Shown in pieces: positions 1 to 10,721 of a stretch of DNA of 64,000 nt. The DNA comes from Adiantum capillus-veneris (taxonomy: Eukaryota; Streptophyta; Polypodiopsida; Polypodiales; Pteridaceae). A model generated the notes under the pieces. The model saw only the letters and a list, made by a program, of their open reading frames with translations, made no database searches and was not told the DNA's origin. The DNA lies in NCBI GenBank assembly GCA_014529385.2, contig CM043942.1:30778969-30842968 (forward strand). The letters run 5' to 3'. A program made the position numbers and the translations under genes. Numbering within the stretch: the first letter of the stretch is position 1; the number at the start of each line of letters is the position of its first letter.

Positions 1-1386
1 TTTGTATTATAGTTTCTCCTATCAAGAGAGACTTGGTAAAATACAATCTTTGTGTTCCTTGTGACCTTGGTGATGCAATGAAGATGGAAAGCTTCATGCA
101 TCACAAACATAACATAACATAAACTTGAAGAAAGCATTAACTTTCCCAAGCCTCAGTCCCAAGGCCTCAAACACCTTCGAAGGTGGAGAGAGCTAGCGGG
201 GAGTGCGGATAGGGAAGAGGAAGAAGAAACATTCCATAGGAGAAAGAAGTAGTTCCTCACTTATCATTACTCTTCTTGCTAGCATACATAATAGCATAGT
301 AATGGAGATGGAGAAGATGGCAAGCTTAAGCATTGAAGCATGACACTTGGTTGGATTTGCATTCCATAGCCAAGAGTGTTGGTGTAGGCTTTCACTCTCA
401 CAAGCTTGGAGAAGGAGGTGATGTTCCTCAACTTTCACCAAGTGAGAATGGTATCTCCAATGAGTGTGTGTGATGGTGTATATCCCCCTAGCACCCCCCT
501 TTCTTGCTTTGGGCAAAAATTCTACTTGCTACAAGCTCATTGGACCCCTCTCCCCTTAGCCAATCACATCCAACATGCAGTCAAGCATATGGGTAGTCTT
601 TTGACAAGTGTCCTCCTTACCCCTTAGAGAGAGAGAGAGCTTGAAAATATCTAGATATTTGTTAGGTGGAAGTAAAAGCTCATGGACCCCTCTTTAGCCC
701 AACCAATAGCATTCAAGCACCCATGTGGTTAAGCTTAGTGAGAGTCTGACATGTGTCCCATGTGCTCTTTTAGAATTCTCCTAAGTTTGAGATTTTTATG
801 CATAGGAAGTTTCTCAAGCAACTTCCTCATTAAGTGAGTAGGTTCTCTTTTTGACTCAAGCATCTTACCCCCAATGCGTAGGAAGCTTTTCAAGCAACTT
901 CCTCATTAAATGTGACAAGTACCTCAAGTACCTTAGTCATCAAGCATGACAAGTACCTTAGGTGGAATTCCCACCTCAAGCACAGCCCTAGCTTGCCTAA
1001 GTTTAGGTCAAGTTCCCACCTCAAGCACAGCCGTAGCTTCCCTAAGTTTAGATCGGGTACCCACCTCAAGCACAGCCCTAGCTTGCCTAAGGTTCTCACC
1101 TCAAGCACAACCCTAACTTGCTTAAGGTCAAAAGGACTTTTAACACTAACCATTGGAGGTCTTTAATGAAGCTAACCCTAAGGTCTTTTAAGCTTCATTA
1201 GTTAACCTTGCTCTTTGGCAGACCATCTCTCATTTGGACCCCTTTACCATTGGCCCCGTGTTGAGATAGATCTGTAAGCACATGTCTATATTCTAACCCT
1301 TGTTCCCGTTTATTATCCCATATTAAATGATTAGTTTAATATGAGAAAATCATTTGGGTTGGTTAGATATTAGATATTTGATGACA
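1..1386 (-). repeat. Gypsy-1 3' LTR (partial)
   Basis: This stretch aligns base for base with 7148-8532 at a constant offset near 7147. It ends at the same point, TTTGATGACA, which reads TGTCATC on the minus strand, the expected TG start of an LTR. About 230 bases of the LTR lie before the window. Confidence 0.93.
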
Positions 1387-1399
1387 TTACTTCTCTCTT
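1387..1399 (-). other. Gypsy-1 polypurine tract
   Basis: The minus strand reads AAGAGAGAAGTAA directly before the TG of the 3' LTR, the position of the plus-strand DNA primer in LTR elements. It is an imperfect purine run, so the call rests mainly on position. Confidence 0.6.
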
Positions 1400-1804
1400 G
1401 AAATCATAGTCGTACTCGACTATGAGGTAAAAAAGATAAAGTTATAGCCATTAGTCAATTTGTCTTAGCGGGTAGAGGATCCCTTTTTACCCTACAACAT
1501 CATTCCAAGATGGATGATATAATCCATTTGTTGCTTGGGAGACATAGCTGCCACAAGCATGTCTGCTCTTTAGTCCATTTCATCCTCCCAACTAGAGTGA
1601 CAAATTCTACATGGTGTTTGAGAGACGTCGTCATCCCAAACATGATTCTTAGTATGCATACTACTTAAATTTGTGCACAATAAAGAGAGAATTAGTCTTA
1701 TAAGACAAAAACATTAATCATTTGAAAGAAACATGTACATTTGGTTACTCTAATATAGCATTGTTAGCGTTGACAAGGTTCATACTACCCTTAAGCTGGA
1801 TTCC

Positions 1805-2278
1805 TTACATCCATCTAGCATCTTCAAAAGAATAATTTTTGAACTTAATAAGATACCGTCGGATAATCTTACCATGTCGTAGTACCTTGTCTTCATGCCG
1901 AAGAATAGCTTCGGGTTGTAGTACCTCTTCTTGATCTTCGAATTTGGGAGGGTCTTCAATAATTGGTTCATTTGGAAGTTCTCCTTTGTAGGGCTTGAGT
2001 AGGCTCACATGAAAAGCATTGTGTATGAGCCAATGGTTAGGTAACTTGAGTTGATAAGCTACCTCATTGATTGGCTTCAAAATTTGAAAAGGACCATAGT
2101 ATCTTTTTGCTAGTTTAGCATAATACTTTTGATGGCCCGTAGGGTTTTTTCCCGTTGTTTGCCTCAATCGAGCTTTAGGAAACTTAAGTAAGACCCAATC
2201 ATTTTCCTTGAACGTGAAGGCCCTTTTGTGCTTGTCAGCAGCAGCTTTTTGCCTTAGTTGGGAGATGGATATAGCCAC
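1805..2278 (-). pseudogene. Gypsy-1 integrase C-terminal domain and chromodomain
   Basis: About 157 codons on the minus strand are open. The first two thirds match the C-terminal end of gypsy integrases (a GPFQILKPI core and an HNAFHVSLLKPYKG segment). The end has the chromodomain signature YLIKFKNYSFEDARWM, which follows the family pattern of tyrosine, KW/KF, glycine or asparagine, then E-A-W. In chromoviruses this domain reads histone marks and steers integration into heterochromatin. The frame is not continuous with the integrase core upstream, because a gap of about 180 bases with changed frame separates them. The open frame here stops at 1805. Confidence 0.85.
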
Positions 2279-2460
2279 CTTAATCTTTTGAAAAGATGTT
2301 TACAGGTCACGGCTATACTCATCGGCAACGAAGATCTTCCCATGTACTTTGAGTAGCAAGGGACTTTTAGGTCTTCCTTCTATGATTTCAAAAGGTGCTT
2401 TTCCCGTAGAATATGGATAGTATTATTATACGCATACTCTACAAGAGGTAAGTACTTTTC

Positions 2461-3226
2461 CTATTGTGAGCGTTGATCTACTTTTGTGACATAGGTCTTT
2501 AGTAGATCAAGAATCATAAGATTGGCTATCTCACTTTGGCCATCCGTTTGTGGGTGATAGGCCGAAGAGAAATTCAATCTTGTACCTAGATTTTCAAAGA
2601 GACCTTTCCAAAAATTACTGGTCATTCTAGGATCTCTATCTGACACGATGGACGTTGGCAATCCATGGTGTTTGAAAATCTGTGATATGAAGAGAGTTGC
2701 CATTTGGTGTGCCTTAATAGTCTTCTTCACAGGGATAAAGTGTGCTTGCTTGCTAAACCCGTCGACTATTGTCCATATTCCCGTATTCCCATGGATAGAT
2801 TTTGGTAATCCAAAGATAAAATCCATGGATATACTCTCCCATGGTGAATTAGGAATTGGCAATGGCTGGAGTAATCCGGGTTGCTTCCCTCTATCATACT
2901 TGGTCTTTTGGCATACTACACATTTTGAAACATACTCTTGTACATCCACTTTCATGGTAGGCCAATAAAATTACGTCTCTACTCCTCGTGAGTATGTTGA
3001 ATGCCTCTATGCCCCGCATAGGGAGGAGCGTGGGATTCATACATGACTTTCTCACGAAGTGAGTGGGTACACATAGCCTATTGCCATGGAGAAGATAGCC
3101 ATCCTGCAAGGTGAATGGTTCCTCTTTCTTCCCCAAAGCAAGGGCTGACATTATGTCTTTAAAATCAGGGTCAATTGCATACTCATCTATCATAGAAGAT
3201 AGATCATTGTGAGTTGCCATTGACAC
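2461..3226 (-). pseudogene. Gypsy-1 integrase, zinc-binding end and catalytic core
   Basis: The open frame at 2955-2461 carries the DDE core: the first aspartate in ISMDFIFGLPKS, the second in IVSDRDPRM, and the glutamate in YHPQTDGQSEIAN. Upstream, at 3226-2894, lies the N-terminal region with remnants of the HHCC zinc-binding fold and a typical YLLHGNRLCVP lead-in. The two parts are in different frames, so at least one frameshift breaks the integrase. Catalytic residues are present, but the protein could not be made in one piece. Confidence 0.88.
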
Positions 3227-3766
3227 AGCATTAACTTTTGGTCATCGCGAAAGTGCATCAGCCACTTGATTGTGCTTACCAGAAATGTGAGCAATGTGAA
3301 AATTAAATTGTGAAAGAAAATTTGCCCCACCTCATTTGTTTGTCGGAAAGCTTTGTTTGCGTCATGAAGTACTTGAGACTTTGATGGTTTGTTCGTAAGA
3401 TGAATGGAGTCCCCAATAGATAGTGCTTCCACGTGTCTAGGGCATGTAGAATAGCTAACAGCTCTTTCTCATAAATACCTAAGACTCGTTCATCTGTGTT
3501 GAGCCTTCGGCTCTCATAGGCTATGGCATGCCCTTCTTGAAGCAAGACTGCTCCAAGGCAATCACCACAAGCATCACATTGGACCTCAAATGGATTTGAG
3601 AGATTCGGAAGCATAAGGACTGGTTGGGAGATAAGCTTCTCTTTGAGCTTGTCAAAAGCACTTTGTCCTTAGCAGTCCATGAATACTTAACGTTTTTCTT
3701 TGTTAAGTCATGTAATGGTCCTGCTATTTGAGAGAATTTTGCTATGAAGCATCTGACACATACCAA
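3190..3766 (-). pseudogene. Gypsy-1 RNase H and RT connection region, frameshifted
   Basis: Three overlapping minus-strand frames together cover this domain. At 3766-3640 is the RT thumb/connection (FIAKFSQIAGPLHDLTKK). At 3614-3303 is the RNase H core (QCDACGDCLGAVLLQEG, YEKELLAILHAL, LRTNHQSLKYF). The tail motif with HISGKHN and VADALSR is in yet another frame near 3240-3310. The catalytic D-E-D set can be traced, but at least two frameshifts interrupt it. Confidence 0.82.
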
Positions 3767-4922
3767 TAAAGCTTCTTAGCTCATGTAGATTCCTTGGATT
3801 AGGCCACGCTTTTATTACCTCCACCTTTGATAGATCCATACGGATACCATCTCGAGAGATAATATGACCTAAGTATTGAATCTCTTGAAGGAAAAATTCG
3901 CTTTTCTTTTGATTGAGAAAAAGCTTATTCTCCCTTAATGCTTGAAAAATCACTTGGAGATGTTGCTTGTGTTCCTCCAAGGAATTGGAGTAGATGATGA
4001 TATCATCAAAGAACACTCCAGTGAATTTGCGGTAGGGTCTAAAAATTTTCTCCATTAATCGATTGAATGTAACCGGTGCATTAATCAAGCCAAAAGGCAT
4101 GACTAGATATTCATAAAGACCAAACGTTGTACAAAACGCAGTCTTTAGGATATCTTCATTCACTATCCTTATTTGATGGTAGCCACTTTTAAGGTCAATC
4201 CTACTGAAGTAGGTAGATCCTTGTAGCTTATCAAACAAATCTTCTACTCGGGGTACGGGAAATCTGTGTTTGATAGTGATATGATTTAGTGCGCGATAGT
4301 CCACACACATGCGGTATGTACCATCTTTCTTTTGCACTAAAAGGACTGGAGAGCAAAAGGGAGAGGAGCTAGGCCTCACCATTCCTTTGTCTATCAATTC
4401 TTGTACGTGCCTCATGATCTCCTCTTGTTGAGCTTGTGAAACTCGATAGGGAGGTTTGTTAGGCGGTGAGCTTCCTGATAGGAGCTCAATTCGATGGTCA
4501 TCATCCCCTCGTTTTGGAGGTAAGTCCATAGGGATATTATCAATGAACACATCTTGGAATCCTTTTAGAAAGTTAGACAAGTCTAAATCTTCTTGATTCC
4601 TACCATTCACCTTTGATGAAACATTAGGATCTTTTTGGGATTCTTTGACAAAAATCATGTACACAGAAACTGAGCTTTTTATTGATTTATCAAGGGCTAG
4701 AGGATTTACAAGTGGTATAGTACGACCAGACTCATTAGAATCTATATACATAGTCTTTCCCCTGTAGGTGAAGTAGATTCTCCTTTTAGGGAACTTCATG
4801 TTGGCAGCCATGCGGTTGAACCATGGTATCCCTAGGATAGCATCCTCATGTTGGAGAGGAGAGATGAAGAAGTCTTCTTTGTCAACATAGCTTTGGACAT
4901 GAAGCCTCAACTGCCCAATCAA
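3708..4922 (-). pseudogene. Gypsy-1 protease tail and reverse transcriptase
   Basis: About 404 codons are open. The N-terminal part is the end of a retropepsin-like domain (AILGIPWFNRMAANMKF flap region). The rest is a Ty3/gypsy reverse transcriptase with YRMCVDYRALNHITIKHRFP, RIDLKSGYHQIRI, FGLYEYLVMPFGL and an FFDDIIIYS active site, where the two catalytic aspartates are kept. It is in the same frame as the upstream gag/protease ORF and separated from it only by one TAA at 4941-4943. The frame breaks near 3740, just before the RNase H connection. Confidence 0.9.
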
Positions 4923-4940
4923 GGGAGTAACGGAGGCTTG

Positions 4941-6473
4941 TTATCCCTTGAAAGCGGCATCGGCCGTTACAGCATCTCCTATCTCAAAAGCTTGAATGCC
5001 CAACTTGGTGGCCAACTCCATTGATATGATGTTGACACCATAACCAGGGTCAAACAGGATGAAATCATCATGCTCCCTTACCTTTCCCCAAGCATAGGAG
5101 AGAGGTGATCCTTTGCAATGAGTATCCTCTTTTGAAGCTTCGATAGTGGAAGCTCTAGGAGTCTCATTGCGAGCATTTCTTTTGGGGCAAGAACGATAGC
5201 CATGTCCTTGCTCCCCACACTTAAAACATTTGTGATCCTTGCGAAAAGTTTCAAGCTCTTCAGGAGAGAGTTTATTTTTACCTTTGTAAACTCCTTTCTC
5301 CTTGGACCGATTGTTCTTGTTGTTGTTGGAATGGCCGTGGGAAAAAATTTGGGCATTAATTTTTCCCTTTGCATCACTTTTGTCTTTATTTTCCATGGGT
5401 TTGACATTCCGTCTAACCCCTTGTTGGAAATTGATGCGTGAAGCAACCATTGTATGGTGGATTACTTTGCTGATAGAGTCAGGCCATTGAGAGTTGACAT
5501 ACTCGGCCATCTCCTCATCACGTAATCTTGCACAGAATTGTTGTTTTTGCTCAGCAAAGTCTATCTTTTGAAAGACAGTAGCCTTGAGGTGTAAATCCCA
5601 AAAATTGTCCACATATTTTTGGATAGACTCATGAGAGAGAAGCCTTAAACTTCGCCATTCGGTGAGCACTTTGTCCTTTGCATCACTTGCAAGGAATTGT
5701 AGAGTTTTCCATGTCTTTGGTGCTTCGCCATTGCCTCGAAGACTAGCCCACCATTGACGAGCCGATTTTTGGAAGTGCATAGTTACATGGCGTAGCTTGG
5801 AGGACTCCGTGAAGCCCTTGTCTCCAAAGGCCGCATCAAATTGTTGGATGAAGGCCAATACTTTGTCAGTAGCACCAAAGGTTCCATCATAGGTCAGAAA
5901 AGAGATACTCTTTCCTCCCTCTTTGAACTTCTTGAACTTTTGTGACCTTCGCCATGCAGGGTAAGATATGCGATGTCCTCCCCTCTTATATTCTCTAGGA
6001 GAATAGCCATAGCTTTCATCGGTAGAGGAGAAAGGTGAAGAAGAAGGAGAAGAGGGTGACCTCTTTCTTGCCCTTTTCTTCCTTGGTTTCCTCTCTTCCC
6101 TTTTGGAGTGACGAGGAGAAGGACTATGGGTTAACCGTTTCCTCTTGGGAGGAGTTGGCGATCGTTCAGTCCTCCTTCTTTGTGGAGCCACATCTTCGGA
6201 GGAATTTAGGGATTCATTGCTTTCTTGATCTTTGGATTCCTCCTCTCGTATGGGAGAGAATCTTCTTTTGGGGGTCTCTTCAAGAGGCCTTGTAAGCTCT
6301 CTCTCCTCTTGGAGATGAAAGGAAATCCCATAAGCACGAAGTTGTTGAGTAACTTCAGCTTGCAAGGTGGGGTTGCCCATAGCTTGTTGCGACCTAGTGA
6401 CAAGATAATTAACAAACATGGGAGCATCATCATTGGCACCTTCATGTGCAAAATCAAAGTTATCAATCTTCAT
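4941..6473 (-). pseudogene. Gypsy-1 gag with zinc knuckle and start of protease
   Basis: This 510-codon ORF begins with ATG shortly downstream of the PBS. Residues about 80-170 are rich in Arg, Ser, Glu and Pro. Residues about 210-320 are the capsid-like gag region (KLRHVTMHF, ARQWWASLRGN). Near residue 415 is one CCHC knuckle, CFKCGEQGHGYRSC. After it comes a protease active-site region in which the usual D-T/S-G is written DPG (ILFDPGYGVNIIS). The missing Thr/Ser at the catalytic triad suggests a dead protease. The frame ends with TAA, and the protease continues in the same frame downstream. Confidence 0.88.
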
Positions 6474-6900
6474 TCTCCTCTCTTGATATTGTTAGCCATG
6501 CTAATTAAACTTACGTGTTTACTTAGTGTATGCTTTGGTAATTCAAAACCTTAGTTGCTACTCCTCTTAGCCTTTGAAAATAGGCACTTAAGTATCTACA
6601 CCCACGGCTCGAATTGGTTAATTATAGAGAGTAGTGAAGTGAGTCTAACATAGCGAAGTTGTCAAGGGATAGCTCCTTTCGGACTTCTTATGGCTCAATA
6701 ATGGTAAATCCATAGGCAAGTCTAAATAGACTCCATTATTAAGTACAAAGCTCCCGAGGTGTGCACCATATCCCACGTAGTGGGCTCAACAAAACCGATA
6801 ATAGATCACAGTCCCACTTACCCTAATATAATTAAAAAAATCAATTATTAATAGACTACTTAAGGACCTCTCTTCTTAAGCAAGAAAAGAGAAACCAAAT
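6474..6900 (-). other. Gypsy-1 leader between PBS and gag
   Basis: This is the non-coding leader of the element. No ORF of interest was seen. Confidence 0.6.
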
Positions 6901-6912
6901 GCTCTGATACCA
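6901..6912 (-). other. Gypsy-1 primer-binding site (tRNA-iMet)
   Basis: The minus strand reads TGGTATCAGAGC one base after the 5' LTR terminus. This is complementary to the 3' end of plant initiator tRNA-Met, the standard primer of many plant LTR elements. It fixes the orientation of the element and the inner LTR boundary at 6914. Confidence 0.9.
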
Positions 6913-6913
6913 A

Positions 6914-8532
6914 TGTAACGGATATGGCCTATGAACTTTGAGAGTAGCAGAATTAGGAAAATAGGTGAAGCACTTTTAAGAGATTACTTTGTGGGCATAG
7001 CGGGTGAACTTAATTGATGGTAGCAACATAAACATGGTACTTAGTTAACTTGGCATGAACAATACTTTTGCAAGAGAGAGAGTTTAGAGAACATGACAAT
7101 AGTTGAGGGTCGGATTCATATGGAGCCGGTCCCCCCTCCAATAGGCATTTGTATTATAGTTTCTCCCATCAAGAGAGACTTGGTACAATACAATCTTTGT
7201 GTTCCTTGTGACCTTGGTGATGCAATGAAGATGGAAAGCTTCATGCATCACAAACATAACATAACATAAACTTGAAGAAAGCATTAACTATTCCAAGCCT
7301 CAGTCCCAAGGCCTCAAACACCTTCGAAGGTGGAGAGAGCTAGCGGGGAGTGCGGATAGGGAAGAGGAAGAAGAAACATTCCATAGGAGAAAGAAGTAGT
7401 TCCTCACTTATCATTACTCTTCTTGCTAGCATACATAATAGCATAGTAATGGAGATGGAGAAGATGGCAAGCTTAAGAATTGAAGCATGACTCTTGGTTG
7501 GATTTGCATTCCATAGCCAAGAGTGTTGGTGTAGGCTTTCACTCTCACAAGCTTGGAGAAGGAGGTGGTGTTCCTCAACTTTCATCAAGTGAGAATGGTG
7601 TCTCCAATGAGTGTGTGTGATGGTGTATATCCCCCTAGCACCCCCCTTTCTTGCTTTGGGCAAAAATTCTACTTGCTACAAGCTCATTGGACCCCTCTCC
7701 TCTTAGCCAATCACATCCAGCATGTAGTCAAGCATATGGGTAGTCTTTTGACAAGTGTCCTCCTTACCCCTTAGAGAGAGAGAGCTTGAAAATATCTAGA
7801 TATTTGTTAGGTGGAAGTAAAAGCTCATTGGACCCCTCTTTAGCCCAACCAATAGCATTCAAGCACCCATGTGGTTAAGCTTAGTGAGAGTCTGACATGT
7901 GTCCCCTGTGCTCTTTTAGAATTCCCCTAACTTTGAGATTTTTATGCATAGGAAGTTTCTCAAGCAACTTCCTCATTAAGTGAGTAGGTTCTCTTTTTGA
8001 CTCAAGCATCTTACCCCCCATGCATAGGAAGCTTCTCACGCAACTTCCTCATTAAATGTGACAAGTACCTCAAGTACCCTAGTCATCAAGCATGACAAGC
8101 ACCTTAGGTGGAGTTCCCACTTCAAGCACAACCCTAGCTTGCCTAAGTTTAGGTCGGGTTCCCACCTCAAGCACAGCCCTAGCTTGCCTAAGTTTAGATC
8201 GGGTTCCCACCTCAAGCACAGCCCTAGCTTGCCTAAGGTTCTCACCTCAAGCACAACCCTAGCTTGCTTAAGGTCAAAAGGACTTTTAACACTAACCATT
8301 GGAGGTCTTTAATGAAGCTAAACCTAAGGTCTTTTAAGCTTCATTAGTTAACCTTGCTCTTTGGCATACCATCTCTCATTTGGGCCCCTTTACCATTGAC
8401 CCCGTGTTGAGATAGATCTGTAAGCACATGTCTATATTCTAACCCTTGTTCCCGTTTATTATCCCATAATAAATTATCAGTTTAATAAGAGAAAATCATT
8501 TGGGTTGGTTAGATATTAGATATTTGATGACA
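6914..8532 (-). repeat. Gypsy-1 5' LTR (complete, 1619 bp)
   Basis: It starts with TGTAACGG next to the PBS and ends with TGATGACA at 8532, giving TG...CA termini on both strands. It matches bases 1-1386 closely. It contains three short tandem units built on CTCAAGCACAGCCCTAGCTT (about 8110-8260). Adjacent genomic bases GTATC (8533-8537) would be the target-site duplication, but the partner lies outside the window. Confidence 0.92.
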
Positions 8533-8870
8533 GTATCCCTCAAATAAATCCCACTATTATCAAAGATAAGCTTCTGTTTGGTCTCATCTGACATGGTGCA
8601 CACAATTGGCCGTTCTCTCGAGCGAGGAGCTCCTTGCTTACCAACTCTATGTGCTCCGTAAACCATAACTCCTGACATGTCAAAGTGGGTTTGAAATCTT
8701 CAATAGCAAGGGGAAGAGAAAGATGTGTTTCTATCTTCTCTTCTAGAATTCCACAAATAAAAATGTTCTTATATTGTTGCTCCGTTCCTTTAACTCCTCT
8801 ACATCCACATTCTCAACATTCTTTGTTTGGGCCATAGCTTGCATGAGAGAGAAATTAGGATAAATCAACG
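8533..8870 (-). pseudogene. L1-like LINE ORF1 remnant (RNA-binding protein), cut by Gypsy-1
   Basis: Reading the minus strand in two frames gives the order of an L1-type ORF1: a coiled-coil end with ELKERSN, a line resembling N-I-F-I-C-G-I-L-E-E, then GAHRVGKQGAPRSRERPIV and a KQKL / IYLRDT segment. In L1 ORF1 proteins the same order (ELEDRSR, NLRIxGxPE, AHRVG, RPIIVKF, K-K-L) forms the RRM and C-terminal domain. The reading stops exactly at the LTR boundary, so the chromovirus integrated inside this older element. Frameshifts and a stop show it is dead. Assignment is by eye and moderate. Confidence 0.5.
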
Positions 8871-10640
8871 CAAGACTTGTTTGTGCATACATTTTTAAGT
8901 TCTCATACATCTCGACTCATGTTGTCAAATTTCTCCTCTTTCAAACACTTGATATCTTCAAATTGGAATTCTTGATTCCCTTAAGTCTTGTATCACCTTA
9001 CTTTCTCAAGCATAACTTCTAATACCGTACAAAAGTTAAGTTAGTAGAGTACTTGATATCAAATACACCATTTCTACAATTATTGATTAATAAAACAACT
9101 TTTGGGTAAAAATAATAGTTTTAGTAGTCATGAACTATCACATAAAAAGAAATTGATATCAAACATCTGTATGGTTGGCTATGTCCCCTTCATCATGCTC
9201 AAGCGGATAGATAGAGAAGTCCACCTTGTCCAATAGGATTTCTCTTTCCCTTGGTGAGAAAATATTCTTTAATAGCAACCTTGACAACTTTTGAGGTTGA
9301 TTCCTAATAGCAACCAAGTGTTCCCACCCTTAGATAGCCACCTCTATTCTCTAGGAAATCAACCAAAGTTTGTATCTATGGATTTTGTACTTTTGCAAAA
9401 TTCAAATTTTTCATTTTTAAGAGTGGAATCCTCAACCCACTTAGATATTGCCCAAGCATCTCATTGCATGCTAAGAGATTATAAATTCCTCTCCTCCTTG
9501 ACTCCCCTGAGCCCATTGCAAAAAACCTCTACCCATGCATGCAAATATCAACCTTGATCGGCCCTATCATGGTTCAATCTTTGAGGTGACTCTTTGCAAA
9601 ATTATAATTCATCTATGCATGCATGAGAGGTGATGAACATAGCAAGCATAAAAATTTTCATTATTTTAGCTAGTCATGCAATCATGAAATTTCTTGTTGC
9701 CCAATCAAAATTTTCCAAAATATGGCATATGAGCACTCTAAGTTCAGTGTAGAGGTCCTACATTTATTACCATTACATTGTAAATTCCGTGTGTAGCAAA
9801 CATAGTATTGAGTTCTTTAAGCTTTAGAGGAGAGCCTTGAAAAGATAGAGGAGTGGGGCACTATAGTGCAATCTCCATAAAACTAGTCCTTGCACTATAT
9901 TCAACAACATTGAAACCATGGGCAACACCAAAGATGCGTACTATTAAATTGTGAGCTCCATCGTCATGTCCAACAAAAAGAAAGGTTTGATAAAGCCTTC
10001 CAATCCATCCTATCGTATTTTATAACTAGACTTATCTTTCAAGGGTTACTTGTTGATCCTAGATGGGGAAAAGTGTCGCACTTTAATATCAATGACACCT
10101 AATTAGCCTAAATTAACAACTAATGATTTTCAAAAGTACAAATTAAACATTAAACACTTACAAAATAATCAAATTGGAAAGTGACACCATGTAGAGGGTT
10201 GTAATTTTTTAGGTTGGCCCCCAAAAATTCTTCATTGATAGTAAAATAATCATTACAAACACATTAAGAATATTAATTGCAAATCTCTTTCTTAATCGTT
10301 TACAGATTGTGAAGGACTAAGGACTTCACAATTTGCGTATTTCAAAGCTTAAAATTACCTTTAAAAAATTGAAGTCCTAGCCTTACTCTCAAAGTTATCC
10401 GATTATGCAAATTAAGTAGCCCTGTGGAGAGTGAAAGACATTAGATGCAACATCCGGGACTGTAGCAACCTTGTAAAACAAAAAATAGCATGCATATTGG
10501 CAACAAAATCGATTACGCGCATACATGGAAAATGGTACATACACATGATTAAACTCGATATACAATCAGAGAGAGACAGAGAGCAAGAGAGATCACGATA
10601 GCACGTGCATGCGTACCTCTTAGAGGGGAGTGCTACACAT

Positions 10641-10643
<3 letters not shown>
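8871..10643. other. AT-rich DNA without recognisable gene
   Basis: Only short ORFs without family motifs occur. The text is low-GC with no terminal repeats that I could pair. Part of it may be decayed LINE sequence continuing from the L1-like fragment. Confidence 0.4.

Positions 10644-10719
<76 letters not shown>
10644..10719. repeat. (GA)n microsatellite, about 38 units
   Basis: This is an uninterrupted GA run. The apparent Ser-Leu or Glu-Arg proteins across it are artefacts of the repeat. Confidence 0.98.

Positions 10720-10721
<2 letters not shown>

Larger units (their letters stand above)
1..8532 (-). mobile_element. Ty3/gypsy chromovirus-type LTR retrotransposon (Gypsy-1), 3' LTR cut by window start
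   Basis: A nearly complete LTR element is read on the minus strand in the order 5' LTR, primer-binding site, gag with zinc knuckle, protease, reverse transcriptase, RNase H, integrase, chromodomain, polypurine tract and 3' LTR. RT-RNase H-integrase order plus the terminal chromodomain places it in the Ty3/gypsy chromoviruses. The 3' LTR starts before base 1, so its far end and target-site duplication are not visible. The two LTR copies differ only by scattered substitutions and tiny indels, which suggests a fairly young insertion. The coding region nevertheless has one in-frame stop and several frameshifts, so the element is not autonomous as sequenced. Confidence 0.93.

Noticed and set aside
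6901-6912. tRNA gene fragments at GCTCTGATACCA sites (also 26094 and 31074)
   Set aside because: They are retrotransposon primer-binding sites directly next to LTR ends, not tRNA genes. No cloverleaf surrounds them.
9291-9557. Plus ORF of 88 codons in AT-rich DNA
   Set aside because: No motif, no neighbour logic and no codon signal beyond chance for this length.
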